Below, piece by piece: positions 8,427 through 18,773 of a stretch of DNA of 55,387 nt (position 1 is its first letter; each line of letters starts with the position of its first letter). Where the stretch lies: NCBI GenBank assembly GCA_949296825.1, contig CASFQZ010000015.1, forward strand, positions 1 to 55,387, read 5' to 3'. The notes under the pieces were generated by a model. It was not told the origin of the DNA and searched no databases. It was given only the letters and a program-made list of their open reading frames with translations. Position numbers and translations under genes: made by a program. This stretch comes from an uncultured Eubacteriales bacterium. Its GTDB lineage: Bacteria > Bacillota > Clostridia > Oscillospirales > Acutalibacteraceae.

Positions 8427-9461
8427 ATGCTGTTTCAAAATGATGAAGAAGGGCGTTTGGTTTCGCCCGATTTTAATCGTGAAAACGACAACGAAACGGA
8501 GATTTCACTGCGCCCGAAAACGTTGGATGAATATATCGGGCAGGAAAAAATTAAGGAAAATCTGAAAATTTTTATCGATGCCGCTGTGAAGCGTGGGGAA
8601 TCGCTGGATCATGTTCTGTTATACGGTCCGCCCGGCTTGGGAAAAACGACGCTTGCCGGCGTGATCGCCAATGAAATGAATGTGCAAATTCGCGTTACTT
8701 CCGGCCCTGCCATTGAAAAACCCGGTGATTTGGCGGCGCTTCTAACCAATTTGAATGAGGGCGATATTTTATTTATTGATGAAATCCATCGTCTTTCCCG
8801 TTCGGTCGAAGAGGTTTTATATCCAGCCATGGAAGATTATTCGCTGGATATTATCATCGGTAAAGGACCGTCCGCTCGTTCCATACGTTTGGATCTTCCG
8901 CATTTTACTCTGATTGGCGCAACGACCCGTGCCGGTCAGCTGACAGCTCCTTTACGAGATCGCTTCGGTTGTTTGTTCCGACTGGAATTATATACACCGG
9001 AGGAGCTGGGCACGATTGTGCGGCGCAGCGCCGGAATTCTTGGAATCGCTGTGGATGAAGAGGGCGCAATGGAGATTGCATCCCGTGCAAGAGGAACGCC
9101 GCGTATTGCAAACCGACTCTTGAAACGCGCCCGTGATTTTGCGGAAGTCATGGGGGAGGGCATAATTACGGAAGAGGAAGCCCGCCGTGCGCTTTCGCGG
9201 TTGGAAATCGATGAATACGGCTTGGATTCCATCGACCGCCGCCTGCTTTTGACCATGATTCAAAATTATAACGGCGGACCTGTAGGCTTGGAAACCATAG
9301 CGGCAGCCATTGGTGAAGAGGCGGTTACCATAGAGGATGTGTATGAGCCGTATCTGATGCAGATCGGTTTTCTCTCCCGAACCCCTCGGGGCAGAACAGT
9401 TACCGGCGCCGCTTATCGGTATTTTGACCTTCCGGTTCCCGGACAGCAGACGCTTTTATGA
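8427..9461 (+). CDS. ruvB: Holliday junction branch-migration ATPase RuvB
   Basis: The 344-residue AAA+ motor drives branch migration together with RuvA. Visible motifs are the RuvB signature [19 protein letters not shown], Walker [12 protein letters not shown], Walker [12 protein letters not shown], sensor 1 IGATTRAG and arginine-finger region APLRDRFG. The C-terminal winged helix carries the DNA-binding wing ([14 protein letters not shown]). It begins two bases after the ruvA stop, consistent with translational coupling. Confidence 0.98.
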   Translation: MLFQNDEEGRLVSPDFNRENDNETEISLRPKTLDEYIGQEKIKENLKIFIDAAVKRGESLDHVLLYGPPGLGKTTLAGVIANEMNVQIRVTSGPAIEKPGDLAALLTNLNEGDILFIDEIHRLSRSVEEVLYPAMEDYSLDIIIGKGPSARSIRLDLPHFTLIGATTRAGQLTAPLRDRFGCLFRLELYTPEELGTIVRRSAGILGIAVDEEGAMEIASRARGTPRIANRLLKRARDFAEVMGEGIITEEEARRALSRLEIDEYGLDSIDRRLLLTMIQNYNGGPVGLETIAAAIGEEAVTIEDVYEPYLMQIGFLSRTPRGRTVTGAAYRYFDLPVPGQQTLL

Positions 9462-9484
9462 ATAGAGATAATTGAGTTGATGAT

Positions 9485-10354
9485 ATGATTCTTTCTGATG
9501 AGTGGCGTGATTATGAATTGATCGACTGCTCCAGCGGAGAGCGCTTGGAGCGCTGGGGCAATATCCTATTGATTCGTCCGGACCCTCAGGTAATCTGGGC
9601 AACAGCAAAACAGGATAAACGATGGCAAACGGCGGACGCCCGTTATTTTCGATCTAAAACCGGTGGCGGGAAATGGGATATTTACCACAAAATTCCGGAC
9701 TGCTGGTCCATTTCCTATCGCAGCCTTCGTTTTGGCATTAAAACCATGGGATTCAAGCATACGGGACTTTTCCCGGAGCAGGCTGCCAATTGGGATGCCG
9801 TTGCTGATATGATTCGCGCATCGTCCCGGCAATTGAAGGTATTGAACCTTTTTGCCTATACCGGCGGCGCGACGGTCTCTGCGTTAGCAGCCGGCGCCGC
9901 CGTCACCCACGTGGACGCCTCCAAGGGTATGGTGGCGTGGGCAAAAGAAAACGCCGTGCTGAGCGGAGTATCCGATCGACCGGTTCGCTGGCTGGTAGAT
10001 GATTGCCGAAAGTTTGTGGAACGTGAAATTCGCCGCGGCAACCGATATGATATCATTATTATGGATCCTCCGTCATACGGCAGAGGTCCTGGCGGCGAAG
10101 TTTGGAAGCTGGAAGATGAAATATATCCGTTGGTTGAGCTTTGCGTTCAAGTGCTTTCCTCGGACGCAAAAGCCTTTTTGATTAATTCTTATACGACAGG
10201 ACTTTCACCTGCCGTGATGCAATATATTCTCGGCGTTATTGCCGTAAAACGATTCGGCGGCAGTGTTGAGGCGAGAGAGCTTGGCTTACCGGTTACATCA
10301 AGCGGTTATGCCTTGCCCTGTGGTTCCACTGCAATATGGAGAAGCAATGAATAA
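9485..10354 (+). CDS. Class I SAM-dependent methyltransferase, RlmI-like (PF10672-type)
   Basis: The 289-residue protein has a SAM-binding Rossmann fold with motif I VLNLFAYTGGATVSALAAGA, the acidic end of beta-2 (THVDASKGMV) and motif IV IIMDPPSYGRG. The FAYTGG and MDPPSYGRG forms are those of the rRNA cytosine-C5 methyltransferase group (RlmI/RlmK-like), so 23S rRNA is the likely substrate. It lacks the N-terminal PUA domain of true RlmI, so the exact target is unknown. It starts 23 bases after ruvB and its last codons overlap the ecfA1 start, so it joins the repair genes to the ECF operon. Confidence 0.85.
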   Translation: MILSDEWRDYELIDCSSGERLERWGNILLIRPDPQVIWATAKQDKRWQTADARYFRSKTGGGKWDIYHKIPDCWSISYRSLRFGIKTMGFKHTGLFPEQAANWDAVADMIRASSRQLKVLNLFAYTGGATVSALAAGAAVTHVDASKGMVAWAKENAVLSGVSDRPVRWLVDDCRKFVEREIRRGNRYDIIIMDPPSYGRGPGGEVWKLEDEIYPLVELCVQVLSSDAKAFLINSYTTGLSPAVMQYILGVIAVKRFGGSVEARELGLPVTSSGYALPCGSTAIWRSNE

Positions 10355-11210
10355 CGAAATCATGATTCAAATCCAAAATGCAAGCTATGCCTATGACGGG
10401 GACGATGAAGGCGTCAAATCCGAGCCGGTGCTTCGTAACCTTTCACTTGACATTTACCGCGGTGAATTTTTGGCAATTCTCGGGCACAACGGCTCCGGAA
10501 AATCGACCCTTACTCGTCTTTGCAACGCCATGGCACAGCCGGACAGCGGCAAAGTTTTTGTGGACGGCATGGATACCGCCAATGAAGCTCTGGAATATGC
10601 CATCCGTGAGAAAGTTGGCGTTGTTATGCAAAACCCGGACAATCAAATTGTTGCTACCATTGTAGAAGAAGATGTGGCATTCGGTCCCGAAAATTTAGGC
10701 GTCGAGCCGTCTGAAATTCGCCGAAGGGTTGATGATGCGCTGCGTCGGGTCGGGATGTATGAATACCGCGGGCACGAACCACATAAGCTTTCCGGCGGGC
10801 AGAAGCAGCGTGTTGCCATCGCCGGCATTTTGGCAATGCAGACGGAATGTATTATCTTGGATGAACCGACTGCCATGCTGGATCCGCAGGGCAGACAGGA
10901 AGTGTTGAAAACCATACATGAGCTGAATCGTGATATGGGTATCACTGTTGTCTTAATTACCCATTTTATGGATGAAGCTGTGCAGGCGGATCGCGTAGCT
11001 GTCATGGATGAAGGAAAAATTCTCCTTTTAGGCACACCCCGTGAGGTATTTGCTCATCGAGAGGTTCTGTTTGACAGCGGTCTGGATATTCCGCAAAGCG
11101 CGAAGCTTGCCGATCGTTTGGCGCAGTTCGGCATCTGTTTGCCCGGCAGCATTTTAACGCCGGAGGATTTCCTTGCTTCTTTTTGCGCTTACCGGGAGGG
11201 GAAGAAATGA
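10347..11210 (+). CDS. ecfA1: ECF transporter energy-coupling ATPase A1
   Basis: The 287-residue ABC ATPase is one of two that power energy-coupling-factor vitamin and metal-ion uptake with shared S components. Motifs are Walker A GHNGSGKSTLTRLCNA, Q-loop MQNPDNQIVATIVEEDVAFGPENLG (the DNQ form is typical of EcfA1), signature LSGGQKQRVAIAG, Walker B CIILDEPTAMLDPQG and switch His ITHFM. ATG 10347 was chosen because GGAG stands just before it and it overlaps the preceding stop; an in-frame extension to 10263 lies inside the methyltransferase gene. Its 3' end overlaps ecfA2 by 4 bases. Confidence 0.95.
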   Translation: MNNEIMIQIQNASYAYDGDDEGVKSEPVLRNLSLDIYRGEFLAILGHNGSGKSTLTRLCNAMAQPDSGKVFVDGMDTANEALEYAIREKVGVVMQNPDNQIVATIVEEDVAFGPENLGVEPSEIRRRVDDALRRVGMYEYRGHEPHKLSGGQKQRVAIAGILAMQTECIILDEPTAMLDPQGRQEVLKTIHELNRDMGITVVLITHFMDEAVQADRVAVMDEGKILLLGTPREVFAHREVLFDSGLDIPQSAKLADRLAQFGICLPGSILTPEDFLASFCAYREGKK

Positions 11211-12070
11211 GCCTGGTTGAAGTAAAAGATCTGGTTTATATTTACGGTCAGAATACCCCCTTTCGCAAAACGGCGCTGGACCATGTTTTTTTAACGCTGG
11301 AGGAAGGTGGGATCAAAGCGATTATTGGTCACACCGGAAGTGGCAAAAGTACACTCATTCAGCATTTGAACGCCCTTCTGTCCCCGACAAGCGGCACGGT
11401 TTATTTTGAGGGACAAAATGTAAACGAGTCCAAGGAAATCGCTTATCAAATTCGGTTCCGGGTCGGATTGTGTTTTCAATATCCGGAATATCAGCTTTTT
11501 GAAAGTACGGTTTATCAAGATATCGCTTTTGGTCCCAAAAATATGGGACTGGACGAAAAACAGATTGATTCTGCCGTTCGCAAGGCGGCATCTTATGTCG
11601 GTATTACTCCTGATTTGTTTGAGCAGTCGCCCTTTGATCTTTCCGGCGGTCAAAAGCGTCGCATTGCCATGGCGGGTGTGATGGCTATGGAGCCGGATCT
11701 TTTGATATTGGACGAGCCGACTGCAGGTCTTGATCCACGGGGCAGAAAGCAGATTCTTTCTTTTATTCGCGATTATAAGGAGCGCTCCGGCAAAACTGTT
11801 CTTCTCGTTTCCCACAGCATGGATGATGTAGCTGAGACTGCCGATGAAGTTATCGTGGTCAATGAGGGTAAAATTGCCATGCAGGGAAGTGTCCGGGAGG
11901 TTTTTTCTCGCAGTGAAGAGTTAACAGGAATGGGACTAACCGTTCCGGAGTCAACGCGCATTATTGAGCGCTTGCGCGCCGAAGGCTATTCGCTGCCCAC
12001 CGGGATTTTTACCGTCGAGCAGGCAGCGACTGCGATCCGTGATTTCCTGAAGGGGGCGACTGCCAATTGA
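11207..12070 (+). CDS. ecfA2: ECF transporter energy-coupling ATPase A2
   Basis: The 287-residue partner of EcfA1 has Walker A GHTGSGKSTLIQHLNALL, Q-loop CFQYPEYQLFESTVYQDIAFGP (the YPEYQLF form is characteristic of EcfA2), signature LSGGQKRRIAMAG, Walker B LLILDEPTAGLDPRG and switch VSHSMDD. ATG 11207 overlaps the ecfA1 stop as ATGA and has GGGAGGGG upstream. Together with ecfA1 and ecfT it makes a complete group II ECF core; no substrate-specific S component is encoded nearby, as expected for the shared-module type. Confidence 0.95.
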   Translation: MSLVEVKDLVYIYGQNTPFRKTALDHVFLTLEEGGIKAIIGHTGSGKSTLIQHLNALLSPTSGTVYFEGQNVNESKEIAYQIRFRVGLCFQYPEYQLFESTVYQDIAFGPKNMGLDEKQIDSAVRKAASYVGITPDLFEQSPFDLSGGQKRRIAMAGVMAMEPDLLILDEPTAGLDPRGRKQILSFIRDYKERSGKTVLLVSHSMDDVAETADEVIVVNEGKIAMQGSVREVFSRSEELTGMGLTVPESTRIIERLRAEGYSLPTGIFTVEQAATAIRDFLKGATAN

Positions 12071-12882
12071 TCAAAGATATTACGCTCGGTCAGTATTTCC
12101 CGGGAAATTCGCCGATCCACCGTTTAGATCCCCGTTCCAAACTTGTTTTGGTTTTTGCGCTTCTGATTATCATTTTTCTTTGTCAAAACTTTTTTTCCTT
12201 GCTTTTGGTTTCTGCCTTTTCTCTGTTCTGTGTTCTGCTTTCCCGCATCCCGCTGAAAACTATGCTTAAAGGACTTAAAACCATTGTTTTCGTGATTTTA
12301 TTGACGTCTATCCTTCAAATCTTTTATAATCACGACGGTAAGCTTTTATGGCAGTGGAAAAGCATTCAGATTACCACCGGCGGCATAAGTATGGCAATTT
12401 TTATCACCGTAAGAATCATCTGCCTGATTTTCATCAGCTCCCTTTTGACTTATACCACATCTCCTACGCTGCTGACTGACGGCATTGAACGACTTTTGAA
12501 ACCGCTGAAAAAGATTCATATTGAGCCGCATACGCTGGCAATGATGATGACCATTGCACTGCGGTTTATTCCGACCCTGATTGAGGAAGTGGATCATATT
12601 ATTTCCGCGCAAAAGGCGCGCGGTGCAGATCTGGAAAGCGGTAATCTCATAAAACGTGCGAAGGCATTGATCCCCATTCTGATTCCGCTGTTTGTTAATT
12701 CGTTCCGCCGCGCTTACGATCTTGCGTATGCAATGGAATGTCGATGTTATCGCGGCGGCGACGGCAGAACAAGGATGCGCGTTATGAAATTGAGCGCAGT
12801 GGATTACCTTGCTTATGTTATTTGCGCTCTGCTTTTGGCGGGCGTTATCGTATTGAATATCTTTTTTGAGGCGGTTATATGA
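12067..12882 (+). CDS. ecfT: ECF transporter transmembrane component EcfT
   Basis: The 271-residue integral membrane scaffold couples the two ATPases to S components. The N-terminus HRLDPRSKLVLVFALLII is the conserved EcfT entry, followed by several hydrophobic segments. The coupling helices carry the Ala-Arg-Gly motif QKARGADLESG and the second motif AMECRCYRGGDGRTRM. The start is a TTG overlapping the ecfA2 stop (TTGA), with AAGGGGG upstream; no ATG is closer. The cysteine in CRCYRGG replaces the Gly usual in 'RGY'. Overlaps truA by 4 bases. Confidence 0.93.
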   Translation: MIKDITLGQYFPGNSPIHRLDPRSKLVLVFALLIIIFLCQNFFSLLLVSAFSLFCVLLSRIPLKTMLKGLKTIVFVILLTSILQIFYNHDGKLLWQWKSIQITTGGISMAIFITVRIICLIFISSLLTYTTSPTLLTDGIERLLKPLKKIHIEPHTLAMMMTIALRFIPTLIEEVDHIISAQKARGADLESGNLIKRAKALIPILIPLFVNSFRRAYDLAYAMECRCYRGGDGRTRMRVMKLSAVDYLAYVICALLLAGVIVLNIFFEAVI

Positions 12883-13616
12883 GCCGGAATCTTTTGCTGA
12901 CTCTACGCTTTGACGGTACGGCGTATCATGGCTGGCAATGGCAGAGCAATGCAATTTCTGTGCAGCAAAGAATTACAGAAGCGGCGCAGTCTGTTTTTTG
13001 CGAGCCAATTAAAATTCACGGATGCAGCCGAACGGACGCAGGCGTTCATGCCCGCATGTTTTGCTGTAATTTCCATGCGGACAAAGAAATACCGGTCGAT
13101 AAAATTCCGGCGGCGTTAAATGCGTATTTGCCTCGGGATATCTCCGTTTATCAGGCGGAGGAAAGAGCGCAGGATTTTCACGCCCGCTATTCCTGTATAA
13201 AAAAGGAATATGTCTACTGTATTTGCAATACAAAATATCGTGATCCTTTTTTGGAAAATCGAGCATATTTTTATCGTTACCCTCTGGCGGTGCATGATTT
13301 GCACGATGCCGCGCAGGCTTTTGTTGGGACACATGATTTTTCATCGTTTTGCTCCAGCGGATCCTCCGTTGAGCAGAAGATACGGACGATCAGCGAATTT
13401 TCCGTAACCCGAAACGGTGAGTTGGTATTGTTTCGCGTTTCCGCCGATGGGTTCCTATATAATATGGTTCGTATTATGGTCGGCACGCTTTTAGATGTAG
13501 CGGAAAAAAAATTTTTCGCTCGCGATATCCCGAATATTATCACTGCGAAAAACCGTGAAGCTGCCGGCATTACAGCGCCACCGCAGGGGTTGTATCTGAA
13601 TAAAGTTTTTTATTGA
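12879..13616 (+). CDS. truA: tRNA pseudouridine(38-40) synthase
   Basis: The 245-residue enzyme isomerises uridines 38-40 in the tRNA anticodon arm. The catalytic Asp lies in GCSRTDAGVHARMF. Other family blocks are the N-terminal LRFDGTAYHGWQWQ, the central DFSSFCSSGSSV and the C-terminal FLYNMVRIMVGTLLDV. The ATG overlaps the ecfT stop (ATGA). Linkage of the ECF module with truA is conserved in Firmicutes. Confidence 0.97.
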   Translation: MSRNLLLTLRFDGTAYHGWQWQSNAISVQQRITEAAQSVFCEPIKIHGCSRTDAGVHARMFCCNFHADKEIPVDKIPAALNAYLPRDISVYQAEERAQDFHARYSCIKKEYVYCICNTKYRDPFLENRAYFYRYPLAVHDLHDAAQAFVGTHDFSSFCSSGSSVEQKIRTISEFSVTRNGELVLFRVSADGFLYNMVRIMVGTLLDVAEKKFFARDIPNIITAKNREAAGITAPPQGLYLNKVFY

Positions 13617-13634
13617 TCAAAGGAGGTGCCACGC

Positions 13635-14945
13635 ATGGAAAATTGGGACGTTTTGGAGGGTGGAAAAAAGCGTCCGGCGGTTCGCCGTCAGAGGAAGGCG
13701 ATGGAAATACTGCGGATTGTGATGATTGTTTTAATCATTCTGATGGTGCTGTTCTTTTTTGCCCGTCTTCTGTCTGAGCGGAGCGGTGCGGGGGAGCAGA
13801 CCGTCGATGGGGAGCATTACATTTATCAAATTGACGCAGATTCCGTTTTGGATATGAAGTGCTGCAACGGCGGACTGGCTGTTTTGACGAGCAATTCGGT
13901 GTTATATGTGTCACGGTCCGGGGCTGCGTCGCATTATAACGGACATAACTATTCTACGCCTGCGATGTGTGTTTCTGATGATCGCGTACTTCTATATGAT
14001 CGCGGAGGAAAAAATTACCGGATCGAAAATGAAAACGGGATTCTTTATGATAGCGAAACGGATGCACCGATTATTACTGCTGCCCTCGGCGATAAAAAAA
14101 ATTATGCCCTGGCTTTGAAAACTGCGGATACCCAGTCCTCTCTGGTCGTTTTTAATCAAAAATTTAATTTGGCGTTTCAATGGCAGTGCGCATCCGAATA
14201 CATTGTCAGTGTTGATCTTTCCGACAATGGCAAAGGGGTTGCTGCTGCCGTGATGAGCGCTGAGCAGGCAGCCGTTTATTCTAAGGTTCATTTGTTTCAT
14301 TTGAACGGTACGGAGCCTTATGCCTCGTATGATTTCGATTACGCGCTCATGTCTGTCGACTTTATGGGCTCTTCTATGGCGTCGATTCTTGGAGATAACG
14401 GCGTTTCCTTTGCTGACAAGGCTGAATGTATCTTAGCATTGGATTTAACCGCCTCCGAGGCTCGCCGCTATGCGATGGACCGCAGCGGCAAAACAATGGC
14501 GCTGCTTCTGACAAAATATGGCAGTGAACAGGCAAGTCAGCTCAAAGTATTTGACCGACGCGGAAACGAAACGTTTTCGCGCGACCTGCCGGAAACAGCC
14601 AACTGGATTACGGTTTCCTCGCGCTATGTAGCGGCGGCTTATGAGGATCGAACGGAGGTTTATAATTTTTCCGGTGATGTGGTCGGCTCTATTGTATCGA
14701 ACGATGCACCGGAGCGCATCCTGATTGACGGCGGAAGTATCTATATTCTTTCTGCCAATGGAATCTCTGTATACAGCACAACGGCGCACGTCGCCATTGA
14801 TGCGCTTCTGACAGAAAATACAACGGTTCCTGAAACCGCATCAGCAGCCGACGATCCCTTGTCCAGTACGACGGGAGCTTCGACACTGCCTCCTGTTGCG
14901 GTTTTTACAGAAGAAGGAACCACGGTTTATTCTGCGGAGGGATAA
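13635..14945 (+). CDS. DUF5711-family single-pass membrane protein
   Basis: The 436-residue protein has one transmembrane segment near residues 27-47 (ILRIVMIVLIILMVLFFFA) after a basic cytoplasmic head. The large outer part has repeating short strands (VLDMKCCNGGLAVLTSNSVLYVS, then SYDFDYALMSVDFMG), consistent with a beta-propeller, as in DUF5711 proteins of Clostridia. A Thr/Ser/Pro-rich tail follows. Function is unknown. Start ATG 13635 follows a perfect AAAGGAGGTG site; the upstream in-frame GTG lies inside that site. The CvpA-like gene begins immediately afterwards. Confidence 0.75.
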   Translation: MENWDVLEGGKKRPAVRRQRKAMEILRIVMIVLIILMVLFFFARLLSERSGAGEQTVDGEHYIYQIDADSVLDMKCCNGGLAVLTSNSVLYVSRSGAASHYNGHNYSTPAMCVSDDRVLLYDRGGKNYRIENENGILYDSETDAPIITAALGDKKNYALALKTADTQSSLVVFNQKFNLAFQWQCASEYIVSVDLSDNGKGVAAAVMSAEQAAVYSKVHLFHLNGTEPYASYDFDYALMSVDFMGSSMASILGDNGVSFADKAECILALDLTASEARRYAMDRSGKTMALLLTKYGSEQASQLKVFDRRGNETFSRDLPETANWITVSSRYVAAAYEDRTEVYNFSGDVVGSIVSNDAPERILIDGGSIYILSANGISVYSTTAHVAIDALLTENTTVPETASAADDPLSSTTGASTLPPVAVFTEEGTTVYSAEG

Positions 14946-14946
14946 T

Positions 14947-15621
14947 ATGTCGATTGTCGTTGATTTGATTTTTGTTGTGTTTGCCTTTTTTGTCATTCTT
15001 CATGCGGCAAAAAAAGGCTTTGTAGCTTCTGCTTTTTCCTTTGCCTCCTCTCTGCTTGGGACGGTGCTTTCCTGGCTTTTTGCAGGCGTGCTTTGCGAAA
15101 CCGTTTATACACGTTTTGTCAAAGAGCGCTTGCTCTCTTTTCTTCAGAATTCCGTCCTCCCCGCGGCAGAAAATCAAGTGGACGCTGACTTATCAGCCAT
15201 AGCCGCTTCTATTCCGGACCCTTTATTGGATTTGGCGCGGCAGCTTGGACTCTGGGACGGTGGAACAGCGATGGATCTATCTTCCATTGTAAATGTGCAG
15301 CAGCTGGAGAGTGCATTTCTCGGTCCGATTGCTGTTTTTCTGGTAAAATGTGTTTTATTTGTTCTATTCTCTATTATCCTTGGCATCGTTTTTCGTCTGC
15401 TTGCTTCGCTGTTAAATCGACTGGTCAAGCATTCTTTTCTGCGTGGAGCAAATATTGCGCTCGGCGCTCTTTTTGGTGCACTGCAAAGCGCACTGCTTGT
15501 GTTTGTTCTTGCTCTTTCCTTGACTGCAATTTGTATCCCGTCGGCAGAAACTTCCTTTGCCGCAGCGGTTGCTGATTCAAAAATTTGCGGATTGGCAGTA
15601 GAAATTTTACATAGTTTATGA
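14947..15621 (+). CDS. CvpA-family membrane protein
   Basis: The 224-residue protein has an N-terminal hydrophobic pair (VVDLIFVVFAFFVILHAAKKGF, then ASAFSFASSLLGTVLSWLFAG) that matches the start of CvpA/colicin V production proteins, a soluble middle of ~75 residues and two more hydrophobic segments (IAVFLVKCVLFVLFSIILGI and ALLVFVLALSLTAICI). The family role is poorly defined (envelope homeostasis, colicin V export in E. coli). Start ATG 14947 follows GGAGGG; an upstream in-frame start at 14896 lies inside the previous gene. It is probably co-transcribed with the DUF5711 gene one base upstream. Confidence 0.75.
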   Translation: MSIVVDLIFVVFAFFVILHAAKKGFVASAFSFASSLLGTVLSWLFAGVLCETVYTRFVKERLLSFLQNSVLPAAENQVDADLSAIAASIPDPLLDLARQLGLWDGGTAMDLSSIVNVQQLESAFLGPIAVFLVKCVLFVLFSIILGIVFRLLASLLNRLVKHSFLRGANIALGALFGALQSALLVFVLALSLTAICIPSAETSFAAAVADSKICGLAVEILHSL

Positions 15622-15753
15622 TACAATACTTTTAATATCTCTGTGAGTCTGAAAAACTCTTTCCGATTTACAGTGTATCCATTTCTTGATGGATAAAATC
15701 CTTGCCGGAAGACTAAAAACGGTTAAGATTCCTTGTGAATGGGAGAATGCATA

Positions 15754-16443
15754 ATGAAGGAAGATAATAAGAAGTTTTATCTGTTTGAGAATGTTTGGAC
15801 CGTACCAAACCTTCTTTCGCTTATCCGTATTTTACTGATACCGATCTTTGCTGTTCTGTTTTACAAGGGCGAATTGGTTGGCGCCGTGATTTGTCTTGCT
15901 GTATCTGGCATTTCTGATTTTCTGGATGGAAAAATTGCCCGCCGATTTAACCAGATCAGCGAGCTGGGAAAGATTCTGGACCCGGTGGCGGATAAATTGA
16001 CGCAGATTACCATTGCCATTGTTTTATTCCTGAAAATGCACCAGGCGCAGGACGATTTAATGCGCGCTTTTAGTTGGATCTTTTTGGTTTTTGTTGCGAA
16101 GGAGCTTTTGATGGTTTGCTTTGGCGGCATTATGATCCTGATCGGCATTCGTCCGGGCGCTGCCGAAATTTATGGAAAAATTGCGACCTTTGTTTTCTAT
16201 GCCGTAATGATCATTGTCGTTTGTTTTGGTCCGGAGGTCGGTGCATTTTCTGCCATAGATCCTTCACTGGCGCTTCCGGACGGCGTGATGATCGCTCTTG
16301 TCGTGATCTCTGCGATTTTGACGCTGGTTGCTCTTGCCAGCTATATTCCCGGCGTATATTCGCAACTTAAAGAGCGGCATCAAGCCATCAAAAACGGCAC
16401 TTGGGATAAAAAGAAAAATCAATTTGTTGACAGTAAAAAATAA
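15754..16443 (+). CDS. pgsA: CDP-diacylglycerol--glycerol-3-phosphate 3-phosphatidyltransferase
   Basis: The 229-residue integral membrane enzyme makes phosphatidylglycerol phosphate from CDP-diacylglycerol, the committed step to anionic phospholipids. The CDP-alcohol phosphotransferase signature D-x2-D-G-x2-A-R-x8-G-x3-D-x3-D is complete in SDFLDGKIARRF...ELGKILDPVADK. About six hydrophobic helices are present; the insert of ~30 residues near GPEVGAFSAIDPSLALP is longer than in B. subtilis PgsA. ATG 15754 was preferred over the in-frame ATG 15739, because GGGAG lies over the latter. The C-terminus is basic (KKKNQFVDSKK). Confidence 0.93.
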   Translation: MKEDNKKFYLFENVWTVPNLLSLIRILLIPIFAVLFYKGELVGAVICLAVSGISDFLDGKIARRFNQISELGKILDPVADKLTQITIAIVLFLKMHQAQDDLMRAFSWIFLVFVAKELLMVCFGGIMILIGIRPGAAEIYGKIATFVFYAVMIIVVCFGPEVGAFSAIDPSLALPDGVMIALVVISAILTLVALASYIPGVYSQLKERHQAIKNGTWDKKKNQFVDSKK

Positions 16444-16464
16444 GTATTAGGAGTAACTTTTTGA

Positions 16465-18768
16465 ATGAAAACCATGCTTTGTTCCCGTTGCAAAAAAAAT
16501 CCCGCTGTGGTTTTTGTGCAGAAAATGGAAAACAATAAATCGGTGCAGGAAGGACTTTGCCTGAAATGCGCTCTTGAATTAAATATTCCGCCGGTTCGTC
16601 AGATGATAGACCAGATGGGGCTGACTGAACAGGACATCGATGACGCCATGGAGCAAATGAACGAAATGATGAATTCCATGGGGGATGATTTTGAGCCGGG
16701 CGGCGCATCCGTTATCCCGTTTTTGAACGGCATTATGGGCGGTAATCTGCCGCAGCGTCCGTCGGAAAACAAAGATGGCGGCGAAAAAAAACTGACCGTC
16801 TCCGAAGATAAAAATGATCCAGAATCGGGGAAGCGCCGACACGGAAGAGATAAGAAAAAGTCAAAGCGCAAGTTTTTAACGCTGTATTGTACCGATTTGA
16901 CGGCTCGTGCCAAAGATGGACAAATCGACCGTATTATCGGCAGAGACAGTGAAATTTATCGTGTCACTCAGATTCTTTGCCGCCGCACAAAAAATAATCC
17001 CTGTTTAATTGGCGAACCCGGCGTCGGCAAGACCGCCATTGCGGAAGGGCTCGCGCTGAAAATTGCGCAGGGTGAAGTGCCTGCAAAGCTTGCGGACAAG
17101 GAGATTCATTTGCTGGATCTGACGGCGCTTGTCGCGGGGACGCAATTCCGCGGCCAGTTTGAGAGCAGAATCAAGGGGCTGGTTGAAGAAGTGCGGGCAG
17201 AAGGCAATGTCATCCTTTTTATTGATGAAGTGCATAATTTGGTCGGCACCGGTGACGCGGAAGGCTCCATGAATGCCGCGAATATTTTAAAGCCTGCTCT
17301 TTCCCGTGGCGAAATCCAGGTGATCGGCGCCACTACCTTTAACGAATACCGCAAACACATCGAAAAGGACGCGGCTTTAGAGCGACGCTTTCAGCCTGTG
17401 AAAGTGGAAGAACCTTCGATTGCGGATACCTATGAAATTTTAAAAGGCATTCGCGAATACTATGAAAACTTTCATAAGGTTCGTGTGTCCGACGAGCTTT
17501 TGTATCGTGCGGTCACACTTGCTGAGCGCTATATTACAGATCGCTTTCTGCCGGATAAAGCGATTGACCTTTTGGATGAAGCTTGCGCCTGTGCTAATTT
17601 GCGCAACAAAGCAATCAGTGACTATGAAAAGAATGAAAATGCTCTTCAGCAGCTGAAAGAAGAAGAGGAAGATCTGATGGCAGAGACGGATAATGTCGAT
17701 TATGAAGAGCTGGCACGTGTTCGATCGGAAATCCTTGCTCTGCAGCAAAAGGAAGAGCCTCTCAAAATAAAAGCGCAGGACAATGCCGTAACGGACAATG
17801 ATCTGGCGCAGGTGATTCATCTTTGGACAGGGATTCCTACCCAAAAGGTTATGGACAGCGACATCAAGCGCCTTTCTCAACTGGAATCGCATTTGAAAGC
17901 GCGCATCATCGGTCAGGATGAAGCCATCGACGCTGTGGTAAAGGCAATTAAGCGGACCCGTTTGCAGCTGAATCCCGTCAGAAGACCTGCTTCTTTTATT
18001 TTTGTAGGACCGACCGGTGTCGGAAAAACCGAGCTGGTCAAACAATTGGCCTCCGAGTTGTTTGATGCGCCGGAGACATTGATTCGACTTGATATGTCAG
18101 AGTTTATGGAGAAGCATTCCGTTTCCAGACTGATTGGTTCTCCTCCGGGCTATGTTGGCTATGATGAGGCAGGGCAATTGACGGAAAAAGTGCGTCGTAA
18201 GCCCTATTCGGTGATTCTGTTCGACGAGATAGAAAAAGCGCATCCCGACGTGATGAATATTCTTCTGCAAATTCTGGACGAGGGCAAAACCAATGACGCA
18301 CAGGGGCGCACGGTCGATTTTGCCAACACGGTGATAATTATGACTTCCAACGCCGGCAGCGAGCGGCAGGAAAATCCCGTGGGCTTTGCAAAAGACCCTT
18401 CGAGCGCCAGCCGCGACAAGGCAATGAAATCTCTGCGGGAATTTTTGCGTCCGGAATTTATCGGCAGGGTTGATGAAATTATCGTTTTCAACCAACTGAC
18501 AAAAGATGACTGCCGGAAAATCGCAAAAATTCTTATTGATGAATTTCGGCCGGCGCTGAAAGAAAAGGGCATTGAGCTCAATGTGGACAATGCGGTTTAT
18601 ACTGCCGTGGCGGAAAAAGGAAGCGGCGGCACAAGAGGCGCACGAGACCTGCGTAATGTCATTCGCCGGGAAATAGAAGATCCCATTGCTGATATTATGA
18701 TCGGTGCAAGCCTGCCGGTCACTGAAATCACGGTTTCGATGGTTGACGGTAAGATTATGGTTGCTTGA
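16465..18768 (+). CDS. clpE: ClpE-type Clp protease ATPase (Hsp100) with N-terminal zinc finger
   Basis: The 767-residue unfoldase feeds substrates to ClpP. Residues 6-35 hold a Cys4 zinc-binding module (CSRC-x22-CLKC) like ClpE and McsA, replacing the Clp N-domain repeats of ClpC. A Met/Asp-rich and then Lys-rich linker of ~100 residues leads to AAA+ domain 1 (Walker [11 protein letters not shown] at ~183-192, Walker [12 protein letters not shown]), a short coiled-coil middle region (~390-440), and domain 2 (Walker [11 protein letters not shown], Walker [30 protein letters not shown] pore region). The tripeptide VGF in [10 protein letters not shown] is at the ClpP-docking loop position. At 767 residues it is longer than B. 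subtilis ClpE, mainly because of the linker. No CtsR heptad repeat is obvious upstream. Confidence 0.88.
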   Translation: MKTMLCSRCKKNPAVVFVQKMENNKSVQEGLCLKCALELNIPPVRQMIDQMGLTEQDIDDAMEQMNEMMNSMGDDFEPGGASVIPFLNGIMGGNLPQRPSENKDGGEKKLTVSEDKNDPESGKRRHGRDKKKSKRKFLTLYCTDLTARAKDGQIDRIIGRDSEIYRVTQILCRRTKNNPCLIGEPGVGKTAIAEGLALKIAQGEVPAKLADKEIHLLDLTALVAGTQFRGQFESRIKGLVEEVRAEGNVILFIDEVHNLVGTGDAEGSMNAANILKPALSRGEIQVIGATTFNEYRKHIEKDAALERRFQPVKVEEPSIADTYEILKGIREYYENFHKVRVSDELLYRAVTLAERYITDRFLPDKAIDLLDEACACANLRNKAISDYEKNENALQQLKEEEEDLMAETDNVDYEELARVRSEILALQQKEEPLKIKAQDNAVTDNDLAQVIHLWTGIPTQKVMDSDIKRLSQLESHLKARIIGQDEAIDAVVKAIKRTRLQLNPVRRPASFIFVGPTGVGKTELVKQLASELFDAPETLIRLDMSEFMEKHSVSRLIGSPPGYVGYDEAGQLTEKVRRKPYSVILFDEIEKAHPDVMNILLQILDEGKTNDAQGRTVDFANTVIIMTSNAGSERQENPVGFAKDPSSASRDKAMKSLREFLRPEFIGRVDEIIVFNQLTKDDCRKIAKILIDEFRPALKEKGIELNVDNAVYTAVAEKGSGGTRGARDLRNVIRREIEDPIADIMIGASLPVTEITVSMVDGKIMVA

Positions 18769-18773
18769 TCTAC

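Noticed and set aside
16465-16570. Novel fusion of an McsA-like zinc finger to a Clp ATPase
   Set aside because: ClpE proteins of Gram-positives normally have this N-terminal Cys4 module, so it is an expected architecture, only with a long linker.
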